Origin: a virus
Reading direction: 5' to 3' (one strand)
Length of the DNA: 64,000 nt
IMG/VR virus record: IMGVR_UViG_3300021962_008382
Location: 94,916 to 158,915 of that record
The stretch's first letter is position 1; each line of letters begins with the position of its first letter. The notes beneath the pieces were generated by a model. That model saw only the letters and a program-made list of their open reading frames with translations. It was not told the origin of the DNA and did no database searches. This document shows, piece after piece, positions 1 to 6,553 of this stretch. The translations under genes were made by a program, and so were the position numbers.

Positions 1-335
1 ACGGAATCGACCGCGCCCCCGCCAGTTGCGGTAGAGTTAATTCTACCATTAGCATCAATAGTAATACTTTGACCGGCTGTTAGAGCTGCTACAACTCTAG
101 CGTTAGTAAAGTATAAATTACCCGATTCGGCTATGTTAGCAGTTGTTAATACAGATATGTTACTGTTAAGGTTAGCAACATCTGTCTTTAAAGCTAAAGG
201 AAATCCCCCTGCAGTTGACCCGTCATGAACAACTACAGTCTTTTTAGAAGTATCTACTGTAACTTCTGCTGCAGCACCAGTAAATGTGCTGTGAGCAAGA
301 GTATTACCTTTTCTTAATTGAAGTTGAATGGCCAA
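1..335 (-). CDS. Tail fibre/adhesin N-terminus (partial, TTG start)
   Basis: Open on the minus strand to the window edge, so only about 111 N-terminal residues are visible. The start MAIQLQLRKGNT and the following segment ending VVHDGSTAGGFPLA resemble the N-terminal particle-binding domain of phage fibres and Mtd-like tropism determinants, a family known to attach adhesins to tails. No ATG is available. The best start is TTG at 335, directly after the TGA of the upstream gene and in the same frame, with GGGGA about 8 nt upstream as ribosome binding site. Alternatively TGA read-through could extend the upstream protein. Role as a receptor-binding fibre is inferred from family and neighbours. 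Confidence 0.6.
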   Translation of the reverse strand, partial: MAIQLQLRKGNTLAHSTFTGAAAEVTVDTSKKTVVVHDGSTAGGFPLALKTDVANLNSNISVLTTANIAESGNLYFTNARVVAALTAGQSITIDANGRINSTATGGGAVDS

Positions 336-830
336 TCAAAGATCCCCATAATCGACTGTAGCGCTACTAAACGGTTCATACACAAAACCATAATCAAAGG
401 CTCCGCTTGAAGTAGCAATATCTACAGTTACCTGACTACCAACAGCCGAAGCTGTTATTCCTGTTCCAGTAAAGTTAATCGATGATACTGAATTTGTTAT
501 GTAAGTGCCTTGATTAAGTACTGATAGGTTTGACTGAACCGCACTTACTTGTACTTTAGCTATACCATTAGCTCTATCAATAATATCAAAACCCGATTCA
601 TTAAACTGTAAGATTCTTACATCGGAAACGGATTTTGAGACTGTATTGCTTGTATCAGCTAGTTGAATGGTAAGATTAGAACCAACGACGATAACATTAC
701 CTGAACCGTCTTTGGTGTAGAGGATACGATCGACAAGGTTTACAACGGGTTCGCCGACTTGTACGTTAGCAGCGTCTGGTATTTTACCCGACACTGATGA
801 TCGTTTTAATTGTATACTATTGCCAGCCAT
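336..830 (-). CDS. Virion structural protein, fibre-like
   Basis: A 164-residue protein beginning with IQLKRSSVSGKIPD and a segment VGEPVVNLVDRILYTKDG. This N-terminal pattern is shared by many marine phage fibre and adaptor proteins (compare the 1108-3054 gene here). The middle is rich in T/S/V/N as in beta-structured fibres, and the C-terminus VDYGDL is a common ending of such proteins. There are no catalytic motifs. It lies in a string of minus-strand fibre genes, and its stop is followed in frame by the next ORF. The start ATG at 830 has AAAGGA about 11 nt upstream. Exact role unknown; probably a tail-fibre or adaptor component. Confidence 0.6.
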   Translation of the reverse strand: MAGNSIQLKRSSVSGKIPDAANVQVGEPVVNLVDRILYTKDGSGNVIVVGSNLTIQLADTSNTVSKSVSDVRILQFNESGFDIIDRANGIAKVQVSAVQSNLSVLNQGTYITNSVSSINFTGTGITASAVGSQVTVDIATSSGAFDYGFVYEPFSSATVDYGDL

Positions 831-847
831 TGACGGCTTTTTCCTTT

Positions 848-881
848 GCTATATAGCGAATTCTAGACTATGTAGTCTAGA
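848..881 (-). other. Two tandem palindromes in a short intergenic gap
   Basis: The 51-nt gap between the 882-1064 and 336-830 genes holds a perfect inverted repeat at 862-881 (TCTAGACTA, 2-nt centre, TAGTCTAGA), starting just after the upstream stop codon. A second perfect palindrome, GCTATATAGC, lies at 848-857. No T-run follows on the minus strand, so this is not a standard terminator. An mRNA-stabilising or processing hairpin is the likelier reading. Confidence 0.4.
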
Positions 882-1064
882 TTAATATTCTGAAGGTTTT
901 TCTTTTTTCTTCTGCTTATCAATCTGCTCGTTAAGTTTACTATTTATCTCTACTGCTAACTGCAATTGAGATTCTAAAACTATTACCTGGGCTTGTAAAT
1001 CATTTAATTTTTTATTAGTTTTTTCCATAACTAAATTCATAAATTTAGCGTTATCAATCTGCAT
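882..1064 (-). CDS. Small coiled-coil protein
   Basis: Sixty residues. Most of the chain (about 10-52) is a heptad-like helix with leucines and valines spaced as in a coiled coil (NDLQAQVIVLESQLQLAVEI), followed by a charged Lys-rich tail. No known catalytic domain. Short coiled-coil proteins of this kind often accompany fibre genes in marine T4-like phages and may act as fibre chaperones or trimerisation helpers, which is inference. The ATG at 1064 has GAGG four to five nt upstream, directly below a G/C hairpin. A similar-sized coiled-coil gene sits at 8870-9076 beside another fibre. Confidence 0.6.
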   Translation of the reverse strand: MQIDNAKFMNLVMEKTNKKLNDLQAQVIVLESQLQLAVEINSKLNEQIDKQKKKEKPSEY

Positions 1065-1075
1065 AAAACCTCATA

Positions 1076-1094
1076 AGGGGGGACAAGCCCCCCT
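1076..1094 (-). terminator. G6/C6 hairpin between fibre genes
   Basis: On the minus strand A-GGGGGG, loop CTTGT, CCCCCC-T forms a 7-bp stem 14 nt after the stop of the 1108-3054 gene. Only a short TTTT follows, 7 nt later, and the ribosome binding site of the next gene lies in the same stretch. It could be a leaky terminator or a structure limiting translation of the 882-1064 gene. Confidence 0.4.
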
Positions 1095-1107
1095 ATTTCA
1101 AAATTAA

Positions 1108-3054
1108 TTAATATGTACCACCATCAATACCCCCAAACACCGGAACACCAGAAGCATTTAGCTGAAGAACTTGATACGCTGTACCGGTAACAAGACCTAC
1201 TGCTGATGTACCTTGACCATACAGGATAGCATTTGTTGTTAAAGTACCTCTTCCTGTACCACCATCACCCACTGTAATATTGGCTGACAGACCAGATACG
1301 GTTCCTCCGGTTAAATTTGCTACCAGGGTAGCGATAGAATAACCATTACCAGAAATATTTACGGTAGTAGTTAGGTTACCACTACCTTGCAGACCTTGGA
1401 ATAATCTGAAATTACCATCAGATGCATCTCGGAATAAACCAGCGTGCTCGTGTTCACCCCCATCAGTGTTGTAGCTGCCGTAGAAACCAATATCAACAAC
1501 ATCAGAAGATGTATTGTTATTAGCAAGCTGAATTAAAGAGTCATTAATAATTAAATTATCAGCACTATGAGTAATTACATTACCGGTAACATTTAAGTTG
1601 CCGAGAACGTTTAAGTCTCTCGTTATAGTTACATCATCTGGTAAACCGACCGTGATAGAACCGTTTGCTGCAGATACAGTAATTTCATTTGTTGTACCAG
1701 CTAAACTTGTTACCCCGGTATTAACAATCGTAAAGGCGTTGCTTGCAACGCTTGTACCAATACCTGTACCACCTTTAATGGCAAGTGTCTCAGATGCAAG
1801 TGATAACGTATCAGAACCTGAATCACCTACTAGGCTTAGATCGGTTGAGATAGATACGTTAGCAGCTGATGTTAAGCGACCCTGGGCATCAACTACAAAG
1901 GTTGGGATCTGGGTAGTACCACCGTACGAACCGGCTGTTACTGCTGTGCTTGCCAGACTAATAGTTGGTGTGGCACCTTCAGTTCCGAAGTTAGAGCCTG
2001 TTAAGCCAGTGCCTGGTACAACGTTAGCAAGATAATTACCGGTAGTATCTGTACCAAGTCGAACAGAATTTTCTTGAATCGATGCAGAGAATGAACCACC
2101 ATCAGCAGTTGAAATGGTAAATGTATTACCAGATGCTGAGAAGTTAGTTACACCTGCTACAGCTACGTTAGCTGCAGATGTAATTCTACCATATTGATCA
2201 ACGGTTATTACAGGAATCTTCGATGCGCTGCCGTATGTGTTAGCAACTACACCGGATGTTTCGAGAGCAACGGTAATAGTATTATCAGTTAGAGAAGTAT
2301 CGATACCTGCACCACCAGATACTCTAAATACATCCCCGTTGTTAATGGTATCACCAGCGCCAGAATCAGCTGCTAATGTAAATGATACGGAAACACTTGT
2401 ATTGGTAGCAGATGTTATTCTGCCTTGAGCATCAACCACCAATGTTGGGATTTGAGTTGCACCACCGTAATGACCAGCAGAAACACCAGTGTTAGTTAGA
2501 GCAACAGTTGGTGTAGCTGTCTCACCGCCTTGGCCAGTTACGGTAATACCTGTACCAGCTAAGACGTTAGAAACATAATCACCGGTAGTGTCTGTACCTA
2601 ATGCAACAGAGTTAGATTTAACGTTTGCATTGATAGTAACATCACCCGTACCATCAAAATAGACATTACCTTCTAAGTCACCTGCAAGGGTAATGTTTCT
2701 AGCAGTCTGTAGTTTGGCTGCTGAATTAGCAACCCCGTCAATTACACCCTGTACGTTACCTACAAAAGTTGCAGCTGTAATAACGTTTGCGCTAAAACTA
2801 CCTAGGCTGTCTCTTAACACCAGGCTGTTTGCTGATGTACTGCTAGATGCATTATCAATCTTGTCGGTATAATACTTACCACCAAGAGTGTGTATTACAG
2901 GGCTGCTACCCGAGTCTAATACTTCAATATAAAGTTTGGCGTTTGCACCATTATTACTTTGATCATACGAGTAAGCTAATTCACCTTCTTCCAATACTGA
3001 AGTAGAAGGCGCTGCAATATTAGCAGAACGTTTTATCTGAATTAATGTTGACAT
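1108..3054 (-). CDS. Tail fibre protein with repeated VDAQGR motifs
   Basis: A 648-residue fibre protein. The N-terminus MSTLIQIKRSANIAAP followed by EEGELAYSYD and KLYIEV matches the virion-attachment segment of marine phage fibres. The shaft holds three copies of a module near residues 195-225, 275-305 and 375-405 (YGGATQIPTLVVDAQGRIT, YGSASKIPVITVDQYGRIT, YGGTTQIPTFVVDAQGRLT). Between them are blocks with TGTGIT or GDSGSGD-type turns typical of beta-helical shafts. The C-terminal part has VGDGGTGRGTLTTNAILYGQ, a common GGTG fibre motif, and ends in DGGTY, the same five residues that end the 3071-3295 product. It probably binds the host surface. Receptor unknown. Confidence 0.75.
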   Translation of the reverse strand: MSTLIQIKRSANIAAPSTSVLEEGELAYSYDQSNNGANAKLYIEVLDSGSSPVIHTLGGKYYTDKIDNASSSTSANSLVLRDSLGSFSANVITAATFVGNVQGVIDGVANSAAKLQTARNITLAGDLEGNVYFDGTGDVTINANVKSNSVALGTDTTGDYVSNVLAGTGITVTGQGGETATPTVALTNTGVSAGHYGGATQIPTLVVDAQGRITSATNTSVSVSFTLAADSGAGDTINNGDVFRVSGGAGIDTSLTDNTITVALETSGVVANTYGSASKIPVITVDQYGRITSAANVAVAGVTNFSASGNTFTISTADGGSFSASIQENSVRLGTDTTGNYLANVVPGTGLTGSNFGTEGATPTISLASTAVTAGSYGGTTQIPTFVVDAQGRLTSAANVSISTDLSLVGDSGSDTLSLASETLAIKGGTGIGTSVASNAFTIVNTGVTSLAGTTNEITVSAANGSITVGLPDDVTITRDLNVLGNLNVTGNVITHSADNLIINDSLIQLANNNTSSDVVDIGFYGSYNTDGGEHEHAGLFRDASDGNFRLFQGLQGSGNLTTTVNISGNGYSIATLVANLTGGTVSGLSANITVGDGGTGRGTLTTNAILYGQGTSAVGLVTGTAYQVLQLNASGVPVFGGIDGGTY

Positions 3055-3070
3055 TTATTACTCTCTCTCT

Positions 3071-3295
3071 TTAGTATGTGCCGCCGTCAGCAATTAGCTG
3101 CTTAGTCTTAAATTTTTTAGCCTCTTCATCATATGTTAAAATATAACCGTCTTCTAGTAAAGAAGTATCTACGTCTGTAAGACTCGTAAGAGTTATATCT
3201 CCAGCGCGTCTCACTACAATTGAGCTTGTGGAGCTTGTTCCTTGAACCACGGAAACCGGGTTTCTAGTACCTTGTATAACTCTTACGGCAGTCAT
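3071..3295 (-). CDS. Small fibre-associated structural protein
   Basis: Seventy-four residues. It has an Arg/Val-rich start (VRVIQGTRNPVSVVQGTSS) and a segment DITLTSLTDVDTSLLEDGYILTYDEE, which resembles the short module found near the ends of marine phage fibre proteins. The C-terminus DGGTY is identical to that of the neighbouring 1108-3054 fibre, suggesting a shared contact or a split fibre. Its ATG overlaps the stop of the 3292-3621 gene (ATGA), indicating translational coupling. It may be a minor fibre or an adaptor; no enzymatic motif is visible. Confidence 0.55.
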   Translation of the reverse strand: MTAVRVIQGTRNPVSVVQGTSSTSSIVVRRAGDITLTSLTDVDTSLLEDGYILTYDEEAKKFKTKQLIADGGTY

Positions 3296-3621
3296 TTGGT
3301 TACCTCGGGATAGACTGTTATTATTCCTTCTACAACTCTTTCAACGTAGTTGGTGGTTACAATTTCTACGTCATAGACATATCTACCAGCTTTCAAAGCA
3401 GACGTCTGTGTATCGGTTAATGAAAGGTCTATCTCACCTTCGGTCGGATTATCAATAGTAACGGTAAAAGCTGTATTAGTATTTGTGTAGTATGACCTCT
3501 TCAATTGAGCTCGACCAGTAAAACCTGTAAGATTTTTAGCGGTACCAGTATCATCAACTACCGAAATGGTAGCATTAAATGTTGTACCTTGGTCGATTGT
3601 AAGATTAGAAATAGAAGCCAT
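3292..3621 (-). CDS. Small beta-sandwich-like structural protein
   Basis: A 109-residue protein. The pattern ISNLTIDQGTTFNATISV, then DLTGFTGRAQLKRSYYT-like strands and AGRYVYDVEI, resembles BppU-like or Ig-like N-terminal modules of phage baseplate and fibre proteins. It probably attaches a fibre or decorates the tail tip; this is inferred from fold-like pattern and position. The gene is first in a transcription unit: a TATAAATA late promoter lies 18 nt upstream and CGAGGG serves as ribosome binding site. It overlaps the next gene by 4 nt. Confidence 0.6.
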   Translation of the reverse strand: MASISNLTIDQGTTFNATISVVDDTGTAKNLTGFTGRAQLKRSYYTNTNTAFTVTIDNPTEGEIDLSLTDTQTSALKAGRYVYDVEIVTTNYVERVVEGIITVYPEVTK

Positions 3622-3638
3622 ATTAACCCTCGTACCAT

Positions 3639-3646
3639 TATTTATA
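3639..3646 (-). promoter_or_regulatory. T4-type late promoter (TATAAATA)
   Basis: Exact minus-strand TATAAATA, the T4 late-promoter -10 element used with gp55/gp33/gp45, 18 nt upstream of the ATG at 3621. It would drive the 3621-to-1 fibre genes. Confidence 0.75.
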
Positions 3647-3676
3647 TTTTTAGAATTTGGATTAAGTAAATTTCTA

Positions 3677-3703
3677 AGTTACAACCCAAATATAGTTGTA
3701 ACT
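3677..3703 (-). terminator. Hairpin in the 167-nt gap after the decoration cluster
   Basis: AGTTACAAC and GTTGTAACT form a perfect 9-bp stem around a 9-nt loop between the stop at 3789 and the late promoter at 3639. The minus-strand downstream sequence TAGAAATTTAC is T-rich but has no clean T-run. A second short stem (ATAGT/ACTAT with TTTT close behind) lies near 3757-3775. Together they may terminate the upstream transcript. The rest of the gap contains no gene. Confidence 0.4.
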
Positions 3704-3788
3704 AATAGAATTCTTATAAAATATAATATATTGGAAACAAAGAACTTCTAGAAAAGTATAGTTAATCAGACTATCTTTTTACAGCATA

Positions 3789-4523
3789 TTACGGTTCTTT
3801 TCGATTTAACTTGAATATCTTTTTTACTGCATATAATTTTCGATAGAACTGCGGTGTGTCTCCATATGCTTCATTTTTTGTATAGTCAACTTGAGCGTCT
3901 GTACCGGGCCCGTATCCGGCAACAATATCTTTACCGTAGAAAGGTATAATATGCAGTAATGGTTCGCCTGCTTTAATATGAACATTGCATTTTCGTTTTG
4001 GCGAACATATAAAGTTCGTTACTGAGAATTTTTCATAATCAACAGAACCACTCCAAAGATGTAAATCATCTAGCCAGGTAGCATGATATAGCGGGGGTAA
4101 ACATAATGCAGAAATATTTTTCGAAGTACGTATATACCATGGGCACTCAAACTTTATAACCGTTAGTGGAACCCCATCCTCAGGTGTAAAGAACCCATCA
4201 ACAATAGAAGCATCCATGTTTATAGGCGGTCTAAAGCCTCTATCCCCCCTGATTGCTGAACCTATTTCACCAATAACACCTGCTTTATTTGCAAAAATTT
4301 TCATGTCAACCCAAGCTGGTATTATATAACCTAATCGACTATAGTCGATAATGCCAGGGCAATGAGGGAACTTAAACACACCGTATTTTTCTATTTGATT
4401 CGCTTTAGATTTAGGGGTAACATCCTGTGCTCGTTGTACGGGTAACCGATGATATGTCTGTCTCGATACATCAATAAACTCAAATTCAGGTGTTTTTTTC
4501 TTCAAAAAATTAAATAATTTCAC
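3789..4523 (-). CDS. Unknown protein, paralogue of the 4520-5251 product
   Basis: A 244-residue soluble protein of unknown function. It appears homologous to its upstream neighbour: both begin with a basic MxLF/MFNLW-type leader and a Pro-rich start. Both have a central hydrophobic strand (LGYIIPAWVDMKI versus IGFVIPLQADVGI), a tryptophan or aromatic strand before a Leu/Pro-rich turn, and a late strand ending in IIPF or AIPI (HIKAGEPLLHIIPFYGKD versus NAGTPIVVAIPIHRE). The pattern suggests a beta-rich, cupin-like fold, but no metal-binding HxH motif is evident. It overlaps the upstream gene by 4 nt and is last in the run with the sulfotransferase and oxygenase. I do not recognise a characterised family. 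Confidence 0.6.
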   Translation of the reverse strand: MKLFNFLKKKTPEFEFIDVSRQTYHRLPVQRAQDVTPKSKANQIEKYGVFKFPHCPGIIDYSRLGYIIPAWVDMKIFANKAGVIGEIGSAIRGDRGFRPPINMDASIVDGFFTPEDGVPLTVIKFECPWYIRTSKNISALCLPPLYHATWLDDLHLWSGSVDYEKFSVTNFICSPKRKCNVHIKAGEPLLHIIPFYGKDIVAGYGPGTDAQVDYTKNEAYGDTPQFYRKLYAVKKIFKLNRKEP

Positions 4524-5251
4524 TTGCGAGATTCTCTCAGTTCATTTGTATAAACCCCGTGTCTCGTACTTTGAGCTATTCGTATACGCTCTATCTCTCG
4601 GAATTCTTTTTTACTCATACTACGAATAATAGGTTCTTTAGATATTTTATAAATTTCTCGATGAATTGGTATAGCTACCACTATAGGTGTACCAGCATTA
4701 AGAACACCGTCAAAGTTAGCAGTGTGCCAAATTGCTGGGAAGTTGACTTCTTTTACATATGTATCTGTGTCTACTAAACCAGCTAGACATGTGAAGTGAG
4801 CTTGCTCTACGTCATTAATAATGGGCAGAAATAACGTCGACCACCCGGGCGCGGTCTTTACTACCCACCAGTTAAGAAATTTAATTGGTGGTGCCGGGTA
4901 CCCGGGCGCAGCAGAGCCTCCAATCTGATCAACATTATGAAACTCTACTGACTTGACGGTCGGTCCGTTTTTAGCTTCAATAATAGCACAAGTAGAGCTA
5001 GATCGTATACCAACATCAGCTTGTAACGGAATAACAAAACCGATTGACATTGCGTCAAGTAGCGGCATGCATTTTTTTGCAGTTAACCCAGGTCGTCCAA
5101 TACTATCGATACTATCTGGTAACGTAGGTTTTATCCTCTTAAACCAATCTGGAATGCACTTCGCAGCTGGCTTAGGAGGAAGTAATGATCCTTCAAATTC
5201 TGGGTGACACGTAAACTCGATTATAGGGGATTTGCGCCATAAATTAAACAA
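4520..5251 (-). CDS. Unknown protein, possibly DUF6065-like, paralogue of 3789-4523
   Basis: A 243-residue protein of unknown function. Segment CIPDWFKRIKP near residue 33, GLTAKKCMPLLDAMSIGFVIP, and FLNWWVVKTAPGWSTLFLP are reminiscent of a bacterial and phage family I recall as DUF6065. That assignment is from memory and uncertain. It shares strand order with the next gene. Its ATG overlaps the stop of the sulfotransferase gene by 8 nt, so it is translated from the same message. Because the set includes a 2OG oxygenase and a sulfotransferase, a role in building or binding a modified virion or host polymer is possible. That is inference only. Confidence 0.55.
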   Translation of the reverse strand: MFNLWRKSPIIEFTCHPEFEGSLLPPKPAAKCIPDWFKRIKPTLPDSIDSIGRPGLTAKKCMPLLDAMSIGFVIPLQADVGIRSSSTCAIIEAKNGPTVKSVEFHNVDQIGGSAAPGYPAPPIKFLNWWVVKTAPGWSTLFLPIINDVEQAHFTCLAGLVDTDTYVKEVNFPAIWHTANFDGVLNAGTPIVVAIPIHREIYKISKEPIIRSMSKKEFREIERIRIAQSTRHGVYTNELRESRK

Positions 5252-5945
5252 AAGACCTCTCCACGAAGGTTATACCTTTCTTTTCAAAAAAATCATAATC
5301 AGCTTTGTAGAACGCTTTAATTCGAGCCGCCTGTTCTGTAGTTACAGTATCATAATAGTCTGCTGCATCAGTGCTGTTCTGTCTACCTGCAGAATTATAA
5401 GACGGTAAATCTAACAGCGGGACTAATTTGTTATATTCAGCTTCATAATCATGGTAATTAAGTAATACTGTATTATCATTGATATATTCAGTTTGTAGCG
5501 AAAGAAGATCTACAGTTGTAAAAAACGCTCTAGATTCTAGAGCAGTTAGATATTCATCTAGAGTAACATTATTTAGTGTGGGTTTTTCATCGATATTAAA
5601 TTTCTTTCCCCAAATTAAATGAAATAGCGCAGCGCCTCTTGAATATACTTCAAAGCTTAGTTTAGGGTCGGTACGAGCTTTTTCCCATTGCGAAATAGAA
5701 TATCGCCAACCAGATACAAGTCTTTCTATAGGGTCTCTGTAGAATGCGTAGTGGGTTAGTTTACTATAATCTATTTCTGAAAAAAACTCTCCCATAACAC
5801 GCTGTAGCTGATCTTTCTTAATATGTGTCCAGACGCTAGCGTATTTAGATCGACCGTGTTTCGCCTGATATGCTAGCCGAACAGTAGTAGATCCTGTTTT
5901 AGGGATTTCTAAAAATAAACAACCTGTTGATTCGTTAATTATCAT
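5244..5945 (-). CDS. Sulfotransferase family protein
   Basis: A 233-residue PAPS-dependent sulfotransferase-like protein. The 5'-phosphosulfate-binding loop IPKTGSTT is at residues 14-21, with Lys16 in the expected place. The 3'-phosphate-binding motif YRDPIERLVSGW follows at 69-80, with Arg70 and Ser78. This matches the Sulfotransfer_2-type family, whose members add sulfate to carbohydrates. No signal peptide or membrane segment is seen, so it would act in the cytoplasm of the infected cell. The acceptor is unknown. It overlaps the oxygenase stop by 1 nt and the next gene by 8 nt, so these genes are co-translated downstream of the repeat fibre. A virion protein or host glycan could be the target. 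Confidence 0.8.
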   Translation of the reverse strand: MIINESTGCLFLEIPKTGSTTVRLAYQAKHGRSKYASVWTHIKKDQLQRVMGEFFSEIDYSKLTHYAFYRDPIERLVSGWRYSISQWEKARTDPKLSFEVYSRGAALFHLIWGKKFNIDEKPTLNNVTLDEYLTALESRAFFTTVDLLSLQTEYINDNTVLLNYHDYEAEYNKLVPLLDLPSYNSAGRQNSTDAADYYDTVTTEQAARIKAFYKADYDFFEKKGITFVERSFV

Positions 5946-6532
5946 TAAGCTATCCTCTCTCCTAATGCCCAGCTAACCAGTGTAACCCGCTTTCCTGATG
6001 TAACAGGTCTTACACGGTGTGGCATGAACGATGAAAAAAATACACAGTCCCCTCGTTTAGGCTTAAGGACTCTTGGGGCTTCTATATTACCTGTTGTAAC
6101 TATTTCGAGCTCACCACCTTCGTATTCTTCTGGATCGCTTAAAAATAATACACTGGATATCTTACGTTGATACTTTTCCCACCCAAATGCAGCATCCCAA
6201 TGCCAAGAATAGTGTTGATCAGGGTTGTATATAGTATACTGAAAACTATCAAAACCCTCAATATCTAACATAAAATGATCATGATTTACTTTTGCAAGGA
6301 TTATCCCATGAAGATAAAAAAGCCATTCAGAGTTATTATCACGATGTATCCAGGTAATATCGGAATTGCGAATTTTCGGGTCAGCATCAGTAGCTTGATT
6401 GCCAACCCCCCCTTTACGAAACTCTTGCAACTCTGCAAGAAATTTAATTTTATCTAACTCTTCTGCTGTATAGCCGTTTTCCCATACTGCAAAACACTCA
6501 AATCCCCCGCGGTATTTAGGTATCTGATACAT
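5945..6532 (-). CDS. 2-oxoglutarate/Fe(II) oxygenase, prolyl-4-hydroxylase-like
   Basis: A 195-residue P4H-type dioxygenase. The iron ligands are visible as HWD (His111, Asp113) and the distal His172. Arg182 in TSGKRVTLVSW is the 2-oxoglutarate-binding residue. The EEYEGGELEI strand (about 135-144) before the distal His is characteristic of the PKHD/P4H family. Such enzymes hydroxylate proline or other side chains; marine T4-like phages often carry them with no assigned substrate. Here the gene starts 21 nt after the stop of a fibre gene with dozens of PPNPG-type prolines, making that fibre an attractive substrate (inference). GAGGTG precedes the ATG. Confidence 0.85.
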   Translation of the reverse strand: MYQIPKYRGGFECFAVWENGYTAEELDKIKFLAELQEFRKGGVGNQATDADPKIRNSDITWIHRDNNSEWLFYLHGIILAKVNHDHFMLDIEGFDSFQYTIYNPDQHYSWHWDAAFGWEKYQRKISSVLFLSDPEEYEGGELEIVTTGNIEAPRVLKPKRGDCVFFSSFMPHRVRPVTSGKRVTLVSWALGERIA

Positions 6533-6553
6533 TATCTAATTCACCTCATGTTG

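Noticed and set aside
941-948. GATAAATA/TATAAATA/AATAAATA matches inside genes at 941, 12771, 15284, 39532 and 48772 (minus)
   Set aside because: They lie 100 nt or more from the next start, or deep within a gene, and the 8-mer is expected by chance in AT-rich DNA. Not listed as promoters, though 39532 and 48772 are exact matches.
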